Position numbers and translations under genes: made by a program
NCBI RefSeq assembly: GCF_024346995.1
Contig: NZ_AP024887.1
Span: forward strand, 2,356,001 to 2,420,000
Origin: Vibrio palustris
GTDB lineage: Bacteria; Pseudomonadota; Gammaproteobacteria; Enterobacterales; Vibrionaceae
Direction: 5' to 3'
Length of the DNA: 64,000 bases
In this document: positions 41,433-50,552 of the stretch, piece by piece
Layout of the letters: each line of letters opens with the position of its first letter
Numbering within the stretch: the first letter of the stretch is position 1
The notes under the pieces: generated by a model
Database searches by the model: none
What the model was told of the DNA's origin: nothing
What the model saw: the letters and a program-made list of their open reading frames with translations, nothing else

Positions 41433-41999
41433 TTATTTAACACGGCCAACGTATTCTGCTGAACGCGTATCAACGCGAATCACTTCACCAATTTGGATAA
41501 ATAGTGGTACACGAACCACAGCACCCGTTGTAACAGTAGCAGGTTTACCGCCCGTACCTTGAGTATCACCTTTCAAGCCTGGATCAGTTTCTGTTACTTC
41601 CAACTCAACAAAGTTTGGTGGTGTTACAGTAATTGGGTTACCATTCCACAGGGTTAGCGTACATGAGTTGTTTTCAACCAACCATTTCGCATTTTCACCC
41701 ACTGCAGCGGCATCAGCACCGATTTGTTCAAACGTTTGGCTATCCATAAAGTGGAAGAATTCGCCATCGTTGTATAGGTAGTCTAGATCCACGTCTAGTA
41801 CATCAGCCACTTCAACGGTGTCGCCTGACTTGAACGTTTTTTCGATCACTTTTCCGCTCAGCAGTTTACGGATTTTAACACGGTTAAACGCTTGACCTTT
41901 ACCTGGCTTCACATACTCGTTTTCGAGAATGGCGCAAGGCTCATTATCAAGCATAATCTTAAGACCGCCTTTAAATTCATTCGTGCTAACAGTAGCCAT
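41433..41999 (-). CDS. efp: Elongation factor P
   Basis: A 188-aa three-domain translation factor that rescues ribosomes stalled at polyproline. Lys34 in KPGKGQAF is the site modified by EpmA/EpmB. The C-terminal domain ends [12 protein letters not shown], as in bacterial EF-P of the lysylated type. Divergent from epmB with only 33 bp between start codons, so the two promoters must overlap. Confidence 0.97.
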   Translation of the reverse strand: MATVSTNEFKGGLKIMLDNEPCAILENEYVKPGKGQAFNRVKIRKLLSGKVIEKTFKSGDTVEVADVLDVDLDYLYNDGEFFHFMDSQTFEQIGADAAAVGENAKWLVENNSCTLTLWNGNPITVTPPNFVELEVTETDPGLKGDTQGTGGKPATVTTGAVVRVPLFIQIGEVIRVDTRSAEYVGRVK

Positions 42000-42032
42000 T
42001 ATATCCTCTTTACATTCTTAGAGTTTCAATCA

Positions 42033-43055
42033 ATGTCGCACATCATAACCCGAAAAATCGATTCTGTTGAGCAAAACTGGCTCAAACAATTAGCGAATGC
42101 GATCTCAGATCCCGCTACGTTGCTCAAACAACTGGATATAGACCCATCACCATGGGAATCTGGGTTTGCTGCGCGCCAGCTATTTTCGCTACGTGTACCA
42201 CGCAGTTTTGTCGCGCGTATGGAAAAAGGTAACGCATATGATCCGCTATTACGCCAAGTACTGCCGTTATCAGAAGAGTTTGACGTGCACGAAGGGTTTT
42301 CAGTCGACCCACTGGCAGAGCAAGATAATGAACAACCGGGTTTGCTGCACAAGTACAACAATCGTGCGTTATTGATTTTAAAAGGCGGCTGTGCGGTCAA
42401 TTGTCGCTACTGTTTTCGCCGTCACTTTCCTTACGCCGACAACAAAGGCTCCAAATCGGTATGGCAAGAGAGTCTCGATTATATCGCGGCGCACCCACAC
42501 ATTAACGAAGTTATCCTCTCTGGCGGCGATCCGTTAATGGCTAAAGATCAAGAACTGGCATGGTTGATTGAACGTATCGAGCAAATCGCTCACGTAAAAC
42601 GTTTACGCATTCATTCACGCTTACCCGTCGTCATTCCTGCGCGCATCACCGATGAGCTGTGTCACCTGTTGGCTAACACACACTTGCAAACCATCATGGT
42701 GACCCATGTTAATCATGCACAAGAAATTGATGATGAGTTTACGCAGCAAATGAGTAAGCTTAAGCAAGCCAATGTCACCTTGCTCAATCAGGGCGTGATG
42801 TTAAAGGGCGTGAACGATAGCGTGAGCGCACAAGTTAATCTCAGCGAAGCGTTATTTGCTGCGGGTATTTTGCCTTACTACATGCATGTACTTGATAAGG
42901 TACAAGGTGCCGCGCACTTTTTCATTAGCGATGCCCAAGCGAAACACATCATGGCCGGTGTGATTGAGCAAGTATCCGGCTATTTGATGCCCAAACTGAC
43001 ACGTGAAATTGGTGGACGCCCCAGTAAGACCCTACTAGATCTGCATTTAGAGTGA
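42033..43055 (+). CDS. epmB: EF-P lysine 2,3-aminomutase EpmB (radical SAM)
   Basis: A 340-aa radical SAM/PLP enzyme that converts (S)-alpha-lysine to (R)-beta-lysine for EF-P. The cluster motif is CAVNCRYCFRRHFPY, followed by ILSGGDPLM. It is shorter than clostridial lysine aminomutases, as is normal for EpmB. The open frame extends 47 codons upstream through efp; I start at 42033 (MSHIITRK). Its neighbour efp and the epmA gene complete the modification pathway in this window. Confidence 0.94.
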   Translation: MSHIITRKIDSVEQNWLKQLANAISDPATLLKQLDIDPSPWESGFAARQLFSLRVPRSFVARMEKGNAYDPLLRQVLPLSEEFDVHEGFSVDPLAEQDNEQPGLLHKYNNRALLILKGGCAVNCRYCFRRHFPYADNKGSKSVWQESLDYIAAHPHINEVILSGGDPLMAKDQELAWLIERIEQIAHVKRLRIHSRLPVVIPARITDELCHLLANTHLQTIMVTHVNHAQEIDDEFTQQMSKLKQANVTLLNQGVMLKGVNDSVSAQVNLSEALFAAGILPYYMHVLDKVQGAAHFFISDAQAKHIMAGVIEQVSGYLMPKLTREIGGRPSKTLLDLHLE

Positions 43056-43178
43056 TCTAACTTGCTCGATTTAAAATCCTTATCGATAGCATAAATAATC
43101 GCATGAGTTTACACACTGAAAACTCGTTACAAAGTCTGCGTCGTGGCGTTCAGCAAAAAATTAGGCCGCCTCACAACG

Positions 43179-43208
43179 CGAGGAGAGCGTGAAGACTCTC
43201 CTCGTAAA
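43179..43208. terminator. Hairpin between epmB and the ModF-like gene
   Basis: Perfect 9-bp stem CGAGGAGAG / CTCTCCTCG with an 8-nt loop between two convergent genes; only TAAATAAG follows on the plus strand, so terminator strength is uncertain. Confidence 0.45.
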
Positions 43209-43223
43209 TAAGTAAGTGAGTGA

Positions 43224-44672
43224 CTACGCCTGATAAATCGCGACGTGATACCCCGGCTTGCCCTCATTGGCAATAAAATCGACAAAGTGATCAATCGCCG
43301 GCAGTGCATCTTCTTCATAGTGGGTGACGTAAATCAGCTGTGTCATGTGTAGCGTCGCAATCCGATTAAGCGCCTGGAATACCAACTTACGATTGATATA
43401 ATCTAAGCCTTGATACGGCTCATCTAACACCAGTAACGCCGGCTGCTTAATCAACGCACGGCCAATCAAGAGCAGCCTCTGACGTCCATAGTCGAGACTG
43501 CGAAAGCTGGCTTTCGCCATGTCAGCCATTTCCAACAACGCTAACCACTGCTGCGCTAATTGCACTTCTTTGGCACTCGGCTTTTGATACAAACCAATCG
43601 AATCATAAAACCCTGAGCACAACACATCGAGCGCCGAGCAATCAACGCGATATTGTAAATGCAAAGCCGAAGACACCAAACCAATGTGCTTTTTCACATC
43701 CCAGATGGTTTCACCACTGCCGCGCTGCATCCCCAATACGGTAATATCATTGCTGTAGCACTGGGGGTGATCCCCTAAAATGAGCCCAAGCAAGGTACTT
43801 TTGCCGCAGCCATTCGGGCCACGGATTTGCCAATGCTGACCCGCTTTAATCTCCCAGTTGACACCAGAAAAAATCGGCGCATCGACATATTCCACCGCCA
43901 CATCACGCATAATGACGCGTGGGTTTGGGTAACGATCCTCGCTCGGCGCCGCTTCCATGAGAGCCACCAAAGCGTCACTGCGCTCGGCAGACAATGCCTT
44001 CATTTGCTCAAGCAACGGATTATTAAGCCATTGCTCACGCGTCATGATTTGCGAGAGCGCTTGCTCATTAAAAACGGCAATGTGGGAGATGAAATCAGGC
44101 AGTTCATCTTCGCGCGAGGTCACCACTATTAAGGTCATCTGCTTGGCAAGCTCAGTCAGTAACGCGGAGAGTTGCTGACGATGGTGAGTATCGAGCCCAG
44201 TATATGGCTCATCGAGAATCAACATCTGTGGCTGCGTGGCTAATGCGCGCGCTAACATTAAACGCCGAGTTTCGCCGGTCGAGAGCTGACGAAAACCGCG
44301 TAAACGTAACTGGGTTAAATCCGTCTTCTCAAGTAACACTTCCAGCTCACTGCGCGTACAGCCGGCTTCTAAAATCAGTCCTTCAACACTGGTACCATAA
44401 TCAATTTGATCGAGAAAATCGGTATCATCCCGCGCCAGTTCAATATCTAAAAGCTTTTGCTGCTCATGCAAAGACACACAGCCAATACGCTCGGGTGCTT
44501 CGCTAATTATGCCCCGTTCTGGTATTTGCTGCTTGGCAAGCAAACTCACCAGTAATGACGAGCCATGGCTATGTGTTGAAAACACGCCCCAATGCTGACC
44601 CGGTGCAATGTCCCATTCATCTATCCGTAATGAGGCCGACTCGCCAGTATGCTGTAACTGACTAATTTTCAT
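43224..44672 (-). CDS. ModF-like tandem ATP-binding protein
   Basis: A 482-aa soluble protein with two ABC ATPase modules, resembling E. coli ModF (PhrA). The second module (about 250-482) is complete: Walker A GPNGCGKST, Walker B LLVLDEP, and a degenerate signature SLDYGRQRL. The first module has a good signature (LSTGETRR) and Walker B (LILDEP), but its Walker A region reads STHSHGSSLL and lacks the lysine. No membrane subunit is nearby, so it is probably not a transporter; function of ModF itself is unclear. Stands alone at the edge of the accessory region. Confidence 0.75.
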   Translation of the reverse strand: MKISQLQHTGESASLRIDEWDIAPGQHWGVFSTHSHGSSLLVSLLAKQQIPERGIISEAPERIGCVSLHEQQKLLDIELARDDTDFLDQIDYGTSVEGLILEAGCTRSELEVLLEKTDLTQLRLRGFRQLSTGETRRLMLARALATQPQMLILDEPYTGLDTHHRQQLSALLTELAKQMTLIVVTSREDELPDFISHIAVFNEQALSQIMTREQWLNNPLLEQMKALSAERSDALVALMEAAPSEDRYPNPRVIMRDVAVEYVDAPIFSGVNWEIKAGQHWQIRGPNGCGKSTLLGLILGDHPQCYSNDITVLGMQRGSGETIWDVKKHIGLVSSALHLQYRVDCSALDVLCSGFYDSIGLYQKPSAKEVQLAQQWLALLEMADMAKASFRSLDYGRQRLLLIGRALIKQPALLVLDEPYQGLDYINRKLVFQALNRIATLHMTQLIYVTHYEEDALPAIDHFVDFIANEGKPGYHVAIYQA

Positions 44673-45121
44673 ATTATCGATCCTTAACTTCTCATCCCTA
44701 CTTATATCTTAACCATACCGAGTATTTGCATCGCTCGCTATATGTACGCAGAAATTTTCATTGATAAGCGCTCAGCGAAGAAGCCGCGTAAGTGTGTTAA
44801 GTGATCTGTGCAGCCCGCTCTGACATACGTTGAATTTGGATAACTCCGAGCGGGTTTTCACCTTCGGTGTGGTCGGCATATAACAATAAGTCTGGTTCAG
44901 GCTTCTACGCATCAATCTCGCAGGAATAAAGGCATCAAAAAAGCCCCGTGAATAATCACAGGGCTTTCGCGAATAAGGAGAATGCTCATGAGTTCACTCA
45001 GACATGCACCAACATCATTTTATCGAACATCGTAACTATCATCATAGAGTGTTGTGTTTATCTACTGATCATAGTTAAACACAAAAAAGTCGCCATAATA
45101 GCCTTTAGTCAAAAAATGATC
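44673..45121. other. Gene-free stretch upstream of the ModF-like gene
   Basis: A 449-bp gap. It holds the promoter of the ModF-like gene on the minus strand and, at 44937-44967, a terminator hairpin. A 15-codon ORF at 44988-45035 has an AAGGAG upstream, but nothing else supports it. The rest shows no recognisable feature. Confidence 0.4.
44937..44967 (-). terminator. Terminator downstream of the DUF4282 gene (copy 1 of a repeated hairpin)
   Basis: GCCCTGTGA / TCACGGGGC hairpin (minus strand) with a TTAT loop followed by TTTTTTGATG. A 41-bp segment around it recurs with four changes at 45714-45754. Confidence 0.75.
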
Positions 45122-45370
45122 TTATTCTGATTTATTAGCGATTTTTTGTAGGTTTTCGTGAATTTTAAATAAAACCATTAATAGCTCACACCAAATTCTT
45201 GCGCCAATCGCACCGCCAATAATAATACCTAAGCCGCTTAAAAAGCCGCCGCCATATGCGGTAAACATCATCCCTAAACCAGAAATCAATGAAGTTAGAA
45301 GCATTAGCCAATAAACAAAAGTGATAATTTTAGGAGTGAGCATCGAGTTGAAGAAAAATATATCTTTCAT
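45122..45370 (-). CDS. DUF4282 small membrane protein
   Basis: About 82 aa with two membrane helices (about residues 12-32 and 35-57) and the DUF4282 pattern: an N-terminal FFFNSMLTPKIITFVYWL, a Gly-rich second helix and the C-terminal WCELLMVLFKIHENL. Start at 45370 after AAGG; the frame continues 22 codons upstream without support. Function unknown. First gene left of the accessory copper region. Confidence 0.7.
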   Translation of the reverse strand: MKDIFFFNSMLTPKIITFVYWLMLLTSLISGLGMMFTAYGGGFLSGLGIIIGGAIGARIWCELLMVLFKIHENLQKIANKSE

Positions 45371-45718
45371 AATAAACCTTTGTAAATAACTCCATAACAA
45401 ATATACGTCCGGCGCACGGAGTTTTGACCCGCCCAACGCTCAGTAAAATGGTGAGCAATGCTCGCGCCCTACTCAATAATCAAACTGTAAACACAGCAGC
45501 CACATATCACGGCCGAGTGTCACGCGCGCATATTAAAACATTTGCAATGCAACGAAAACATAAAGTTACTAGAACCGCAGGTTCACTTAGTGATCATGGT
45601 TCAATAACATAACCAGCACCTGAGGAATGATGCAAACCAAGAAGTCACGAACTAGGTGTTGTTCAATATCATGGCCTTAGCTGACGATCTTAATGATGTC
45701 AGTCATTATTAGCAGGCA
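45371..45718. other. Gene-free stretch before the IS remnant
   Basis: About 350 bp with no supportable gene. A run of short imperfect palindromes (for example CTGACGATCTTAATGATGTCAG near 45679) is present but belongs to no family I recognise. Confidence 0.3.
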
Positions 45719-45752
45719 TTAAAAAAGCCCCGTGAATCATCACGGGGCTTTT
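45719..45752 (-). terminator. Copy 2 of the repeated terminator hairpin
   Basis: Perfect GCCCCGTGA / TCACGGGGC stem, ATCA loop, TTTTTT on the minus strand. No gene now ends here from the right: the sequence beyond it is a rightward transposase remnant, so the terminator looks orphaned. Confidence 0.7.
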
Positions 45753-45767
45753 GCGTGCATGGAGCAC

Positions 45768-46262
45768 GCAGCGGCTCCGAATGAAAAATGGGCGGGAGAC
45801 ATCACCTATGTTGCGACAAGCGAAGGCTGGTTGTACTTGGCAGTAATTATTGACCTTTACTCAAGACAAGTAATCGGATGGTCTATGGATACCAGAATGA
45901 CGGCTACGCTGGTCTGTGATGCTCTATCAATGGCTTTGTTCCGTCGCGAATTTCCTGAGCAGGTTATCGTTCATAGTGATCGAGGTAGTCAGTACTGCTC
46001 AAAAGATTATCGAGACCTCATAACTGTTTATAATCTAAAGCAAAGTATGAGTAGGAAAGGAAACTGCTGGGACAATGCTTGTGTTGAGAGCTTCTTCCAT
46101 TCGATGAAAGTTGAAGCGATCCAATATGAGCCGATTATGACGAGAGACCAGATGCGTCAAACGATCTTCGAGTACATAGAGGTTGATTATAATCGGACAA
46201 GAAGGCACAGTGCTCTTGGGTATCTAAGCCCTGTTAACTTTGAACAGCAAAATGTCGCTTAA
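45768..46262 (+). pseudogene. IS3-family transposase OrfB, 5'-truncated
   Basis: About 164 aa of the integrase core of an IS3-family OrfB. All three catalytic acidic residues are still present ([22 protein letters not shown] with D-D-E) and the C-terminus ends [17 protein letters not shown] as in intact relatives, but the N-terminal HTH part and OrfA are gone. The frame remains open leftward through the terminator hairpin to a GTG at 45732 and contains an ATG at 45759, so a shortened protein could be made; activity is unlikely. Confidence 0.85.
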
Positions 46263-46292
46263 TGAAGTGTCCAGTCTGGCTGGAGCAGATCA
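45768..46292 (+). mobile_element. 3' remnant of an IS3-family element
   Basis: Starts abruptly inside a transposase codon series ([14 protein letters not shown]) and runs to a terminal repeat-like end around 46268-46292 (TGTCCAGTCTGGCTGG...GATCA). The left end and OrfA are missing. The right end cuts into the NTF2-like gene. The element differs from the complete IS3-family element at 50934-52187. Confidence 0.75.
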
Positions 46293-46483
46293 GCTTCGCG
46301 ATTACCTTGTTTTAGAGATGCATGAAATAGGCTAACTGTTTTTGCAGCCTCGCTATCAACATTGACAAAGGCCTTGCCTTTTTTTGAATATTTTTCATCG
46401 TCATGTGCACTAACAGTAAAAGAACTAACAGTGCTAAAAATTAGTAGCAATAAAATTTTTAAATTAAAGGATTTAATTAACAT
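46293..46483 (-). pseudogene. NTF2-like exported protein gene, truncated by an IS end
   Basis: The first 64 codons of a small exported protein: a signal peptide (about 1-26, ending TVSA), a His/Asp/Lys-rich mature start (HDDEKYSKKG) and AFVNVDSEAAKTVSLFHASL, which resembles NTF2/SnoaL-like proteins common at the end of copper operons. After QGNREA the reading frame runs into the IS terminus and stops ten codons later at 46259. The remainder of the gene is missing. Last gene of the copABCD operon. Confidence 0.7.
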
Positions 46484-46505
46484 ACGTTTCCCTTTTTATT
46501 AATCG

Positions 46506-47414
46506 TTAAATAGGCGGACCAACAAGTGTGGTAAATACACTTGTTGTAATAAGCACAAACAGGGCAATTACTATTTCAACAGTAATCGAGCGTTTTAATA
46601 TACTTATATGGTGTTGTTGAGTGATTTGCGGGACTAAAAAAAGCTTATGCCATGCACCTAGGAGCAGCATCGCGCTGACGAGTAACAGCTTTAATAAAAT
46701 TAGTTGCCCATAATCTGATGTAAACAATGCAGAAAATGACTCTAGGTACTGCAGGAGCAGAGTTAAGCCCGAAATAAGTAGTACAAATACAATAACAATA
46801 GCGAGTTGACCAAAGTAATGCATTAACCGCTTTACTTCACTGGTAGGTAGTAAAGTGCAGCTTTTGTAAAGCGGCCACAATGACCCTAACCAGCTCGCAA
46901 TGGCAATAAGGTGAAAGGTTAAAATACTTTTCACTAACCCATTTTCGTTTGCACTGTGCCCAGTAAAAGTGAAGCTATAAGCGATAAACCCAAGCATGAT
47001 TAGTATAACGGCACCGTTTTTATAACCTGCTACGTTATCATCTGATTCCACATTCCACATACATGCGCTAATTAGAGCAATAATAAGCGCTGGTATTCTA
47101 AACCTTGCTTGGTCACCTATGATTGATTGCCAAACAATTTCAAGCATAAAGGGGTCAAACATTCCCATAAAGCCTGATTCAGCCATTGCTCCAGCTTCTA
47201 TAGGTACTTGTAAAAGTGCAGCAATACTACCTGTAACTACACACGTAATTTGCCAACGTTTTAAGAACTGATGAAAGCTAATTAAGTGATGCCCTGCAAC
47301 ATTGCTGTTGCCACACATAAAGCGCATTAATAAAGTGCCCGCAAGCCCTACAATTGCTATATAGCTTGCTAGTTTTAATAATAGTAAGAGCACTGACCAT
47401 TCACTTAATTGCAT
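46506..47414 (-). CDS. copD: Copper-resistance inner-membrane protein CopD
   Basis: About 302 aa with eight predicted membrane helices. CopD/PcoD works with CopC, probably in copper passage across the inner membrane. Conserved features: N-terminal WSVLLLLLKLASYIAIVGLAG, the GHSAN loop with a candidate copper-binding His, FHLIAIASWLGSLWPL and the C-terminal VLITTSVFTTLVGPP. Start at 47414 (ATG) after GAGGAG; a TTG five codons upstream is less likely. Downstream of copC by 47 bp. Confidence 0.85.
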   Translation of the reverse strand: MQLSEWSVLLLLLKLASYIAIVGLAGTLLMRFMCGNSNVAGHHLISFHQFLKRWQITCVVTGSIAALLQVPIEAGAMAESGFMGMFDPFMLEIVWQSIIGDQARFRIPALIIALISACMWNVESDDNVAGYKNGAVILIMLGFIAYSFTFTGHSANENGLVKSILTFHLIAIASWLGSLWPLYKSCTLLPTSEVKRLMHYFGQLAIVIVFVLLISGLTLLLQYLESFSALFTSDYGQLILLKLLLVSAMLLLGAWHKLFLVPQITQQHHISILKRSITVEIVIALFVLITTSVFTTLVGPPI

Positions 47415-47461
47415 GATGTTGCTCCTCAATGATTATGTTTGCTGTGGGTATTAGATTGTTC

Positions 47462-47833
47462 TTACATCATCTTATGCGATTCATTTTTATGTACCATAAA
47501 TCTAAACGTGCCAGTCATTTTATGTCCATCACCACCCAGTGCTGTCCATTTAACCGTGTAAGTGCCTTGGGCTAGGCTCGGTAATGACCAATTAAAGTCT
47601 GTGCTTGGGGTGGCGCTGGGTTTGAAATCAAAGTTTATTGTTTTATTTTTTTCATCTTTGATGATGACTTTTGCTAGCCTTACTTCACCACTAAAAATTA
47701 ACGAAAGTTCCTCTGGTCCTTGCATTAACATGGCTTCTTGTGCAGGTATTGATTGCTTGAGTGATATATGCGCTGATGCGGAAAATGTAAGCACTAAACC
47801 TAAAATGGCTACTGCAGAGTTAAAAAACTTCAT
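47462..47833 (-). CDS. copC: Periplasmic copper-binding protein CopC
   Basis: A 123-aa exported beta-barrel protein. Signal peptide at residues 1-21 (ending FSASA) leaves His at the mature N-terminus, a known Cu(II) ligand in CopC; GGDGHKMTGTFRFMV near the C-terminus supplies the second His/Asp. The Met-rich Cu(I) loop of classical CopC is absent, so this is probably a Cu(II)-only form. Located between copB and copD, as in plasmid cop/pco operons. Confidence 0.88.
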   Translation of the reverse strand: MKFFNSAVAILGLVLTFSASAHISLKQSIPAQEAMLMQGPEELSLIFSGEVRLAKVIIKDEKNKTINFDFKPSATPSTDFNWSLPSLAQGTYTVKWTALGGDGHKMTGTFRFMVHKNESHKMM

Positions 47834-47855
47834 AATTACCTCTTATTTAAAATGA

Positions 47856-48719
47856 TTAAAACCAAAATTTAATACCCGCAACAAATGCGGTGTTGTTGCT
47901 ACTTTGTCCTCTTGATGTGGCATAGTCGGCGGTATTGCCAAATTTATTGCTCCATTCAACGCCAATATAGGGCGCAAACTGGCGTGTAAATTCATAACGA
48001 ACCCTAAAGCCAATCGCGCTGCTTGATAGGCCACTTCCAAGCTCGTTTTGTTTATCTTTTTTGCCATAAAGTGTAATTTCGGCTCGCGGTTGTATAATTA
48101 GCTTTTGCGTGAGTAGTAGTTCGTACTCTGCCTCTAACGTAAATGCGGTATTGCCTCGCTCACCTACGTATGCTGTCATATCAAGTTCAAACCAATAAGG
48201 GGCTAAACCTTGTAAGCCAAAAGCCAACCATTGCCGATTTTCACCTTCTTTATTGTAATCAAGACGAACACCTGCTTGAGTATCCCAATATGCTGATACG
48301 GCGTGACCCCATAAAATATCGGTTTGGTTTTCTTCAATACTTCCTTCGCTGAAATCACCCTCGGTTTTAATTACCAATCGATCAAAGGTAGTGCCGTACC
48401 ATGCTTGTAAGTCAAATACACCTGCGTTTGCTTGCTCGTTATATTCAAGACGATCGCCTAGTAATGCGTAAAATGGATGCTCATCAGCGAGTGTTAATCG
48501 CTCATTGCCCTCAAGCGCATATGGGCCTTCTGTTAAAGTTGTTCCCGCAGAGTAAGCATGGGGGTCTCTTGCATCTTTAGGTGCACTTCCTCCTTGTGGT
48601 TGCATCTTAGCGCTATTCATTTGTGCCATTTCACTTTGCGCTAATAAAGGGAAACTAATTAATGAAGCCCCAGTTAACATTAATAAACTAAATGATTTAG
48701 ATAGTTTTAATTGTTTCAT
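47856..48719 (-). CDS. copB: Copper-resistance outer-membrane protein CopB
   Basis: A 287-aa outer-membrane beta-barrel of the PcoB/CopB family. Signal peptide to about residue 27, a short Met/Gln-rich spacer (SEMAQMNSAKMQPQGG), then the barrel with LLGDRLEY, LVIKTEGDF, YWDTQAGVRLDY, APYWFELD and the C-terminal aromatic GIKFWF. The ATG overlaps the copA stop as ATGA, so the two are translationally coupled. It is taken to sequester or export periplasmic copper. Confidence 0.9.
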   Translation of the reverse strand: MKQLKLSKSFSLLMLTGASLISFPLLAQSEMAQMNSAKMQPQGGSAPKDARDPHAYSAGTTLTEGPYALEGNERLTLADEHPFYALLGDRLEYNEQANAGVFDLQAWYGTTFDRLVIKTEGDFSEGSIEENQTDILWGHAVSAYWDTQAGVRLDYNKEGENRQWLAFGLQGLAPYWFELDMTAYVGERGNTAFTLEAEYELLLTQKLIIQPRAEITLYGKKDKQNELGSGLSSSAIGFRVRYEFTRQFAPYIGVEWSNKFGNTADYATSRGQSSNNTAFVAGIKFWF

Positions 48720-50548
48720 GATACGACTACCTCTCTAAACATGCCGGCATCCATATGGAATAATAAATGGCAATGCCAAGCCCAGCGCCCTACATCGTGA
48801 GGGGTGGTTAAAAAGCTGATTCTTTGTGCGGGTTGAACAGGTATTGTATGACGTCGCACTTGCACATCACCTTGCTCGTTTTCTAAATCACTCCACATAC
48901 CATGCAGATGCATAGGGTGCGTCATCATGGTATCGTTTTGTAAAATAACTCTTAAACGTTGGTTATGCTTCATATGCACTGGCGTGCTTTTACCAAATTC
49001 TAAGCCATCAAATGACCAGCTATAACGTTCCATATTTCCGGTTAAATGCAACTCAATTTCAGCTTCTGGCTCTTGCTGGTTAGTGATCCCTTCAAGTGAG
49101 TGTAAATCTGCAAGTGTTAAAACACGGCGACCATTTTTACGTAAACCAATACCAGGATCATCAAGATTTGTTCTAGGCATATCAACGCGCATATCAACTG
49201 AAGCTCCATACTCCGTTTTGGCATGACGCACTTTAGTGCTGGCAACTGCCAATGGGTTTTCAGACATACCATGTTTGCTATGATCCATCGCCATTGCACC
49301 GTGCTCCATAGCGCTATGATCCATTTCTTTAGAGTTCATACCTGACATGCCAGCCATACCTGCCATACCTGCCATTGCAGAATGCTCACCGCCGTGGGTC
49401 ATATTGCCCATCATATCGGTCATCGTTAACCATTCAACAGGGTCAAGTGCAGGTACTGGCGCATCAATATTAGGCGAGCTTGATAAAGTTCCTTTTGCGT
49501 AACCAGAGCGATCCATACTTTGAGCAAAAATCGTATAGGCATCATTTTTAGGCTCAACAATTACGTCGTAGGTCTCACCAGGGCCGAATCTAAATTCATC
49601 AACTGTCACTGGTTCAACGTTTTGCCCATCAGCTTGTACAACTGTTAGTTTTAGTTCGGGAATACGAACGTCAAAAAAAGTATTGCTTGAGCCATTAATA
49701 AACCTAAGTCTTACTTTTTCTCCAACTTTAAACATTCCTCGCCAATTTGACATTGGCGTACTACCGTTCATTAAAAAGGTCATTGCTGATGCAGATAAGT
49801 CAGCTAAATCTGTAGGATTCATTCTCATTTGATTCCACATTTTGCGGCGTTGCAAAGCATTCGAAACACCGCTATTTGAAACGTCATCAAAAAATTCTGG
49901 AACAGTGGGCTGATTGAAGTTAAATACATCACTCTGTATTTTTAATTTGCGGAACAGCGCCATTGGGTCATCATCAGTCCAATCAGATAATTGAATAACA
50001 TGCTCGTTATCTGCACTAATAATATCTTTTTCTCGCGGTTCAATAATTAATGCACCGTACATGCCAGTCATTTCTTGAAAGCCACTATGTGAGTGATACC
50101 AATATGTACCGCTTTGTTGTAATTTAAATTTATAAACAAAGGTTTCGCCAGGCATAATGCCTTTAAAACTGATACCAGGTACGCCATCCATTTGATACGG
50201 TAAAATAATGCCATGCCAATGAATTGAACTCGGTACTGATAACTTATTTGTTACTCTAATAGTAACGTCATCGCCTTCTTTGAGGCGCAAGGTAGGGGCG
50301 GGTATAGAGCCATTGATAGTTGTCGCCATACGTACTACGCCAGTAAAGTTAACCGGCGATTCATCTATAACCAGATCAATTACTTTGCCGCTAAGTTCGG
50401 GCACAGTGCCTGTTATTGTTCCTGCTACTAAAGATGATGCAGCATGTAATACACTCGGAAAAGCAGCAAGTACACCTCCTGCAATTAAGCCTTGAACAAA
50501 TCGTCTTCGTGGTGTGCTAACCTGTTGTGATGACTTTTTAACCCCCAT
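48716..50548 (-). CDS. copA: Tat-exported multicopper oxidase CopA (PcoA type)
   Basis: A 610-aa periplasmic multicopper oxidase. Twin-arginine signal RRRFVQGLIAGGVLAAF at residues 14-30; copper motifs SIHWHGI, YWYHSHSG near the N-terminus and HPMHLHGMW and AWHCHLLFHMDAGMF at the C-terminus give the full type 1/2/3 set. A Met/His-rich insert at about 385-440 (repeats of MAGM, then MDHS) likely gathers Cu(I). First gene of copABCD. The ribosome site AAGGAG is seven bases upstream. Its first 27 codons, leader and promoter are triplicated upstream. Confidence 0.93.
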   Translation of the reverse strand: MGVKKSSQQVSTPRRRFVQGLIAGGVLAAFPSVLHAASSLVAGTITGTVPELSGKVIDLVIDESPVNFTGVVRMATTINGSIPAPTLRLKEGDDVTIRVTNKLSVPSSIHWHGIILPYQMDGVPGISFKGIMPGETFVYKFKLQQSGTYWYHSHSGFQEMTGMYGALIIEPREKDIISADNEHVIQLSDWTDDDPMALFRKLKIQSDVFNFNQPTVPEFFDDVSNSGVSNALQRRKMWNQMRMNPTDLADLSASAMTFLMNGSTPMSNWRGMFKVGEKVRLRFINGSSNTFFDVRIPELKLTVVQADGQNVEPVTVDEFRFGPGETYDVIVEPKNDAYTIFAQSMDRSGYAKGTLSSSPNIDAPVPALDPVEWLTMTDMMGNMTHGGEHSAMAGMAGMAGMSGMNSKEMDHSAMEHGAMAMDHSKHGMSENPLAVASTKVRHAKTEYGASVDMRVDMPRTNLDDPGIGLRKNGRRVLTLADLHSLEGITNQQEPEAEIELHLTGNMERYSWSFDGLEFGKSTPVHMKHNQRLRVILQNDTMMTHPMHLHGMWSDLENEQGDVQVRRHTIPVQPAQRISFLTTPHDVGRWAWHCHLLFHMDAGMFREVVVS

Positions 50549-50552
50549 TTCC

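Noticed and set aside
44988..45035. A 15-codon ORF with AAGGAG after the first repeated hairpin, possibly a leader peptide
   Set aside because: No downstream gene on that strand, and the hairpin is better explained as the minus-strand DUF4282 terminator.
45424..45612. Integron attC-like look of the GCCCAACGCTC stretch and a 62-codon ORF next to it
   Set aside because: No matching GTTRRRY partner site, no repeated cassettes and no integrase nearby; the ORF has no support.
46293..50548. Possible complete copper sensing system within the island
   Set aside because: No sensor kinase, response regulator or MerR-type gene is present; only structural copABCD.
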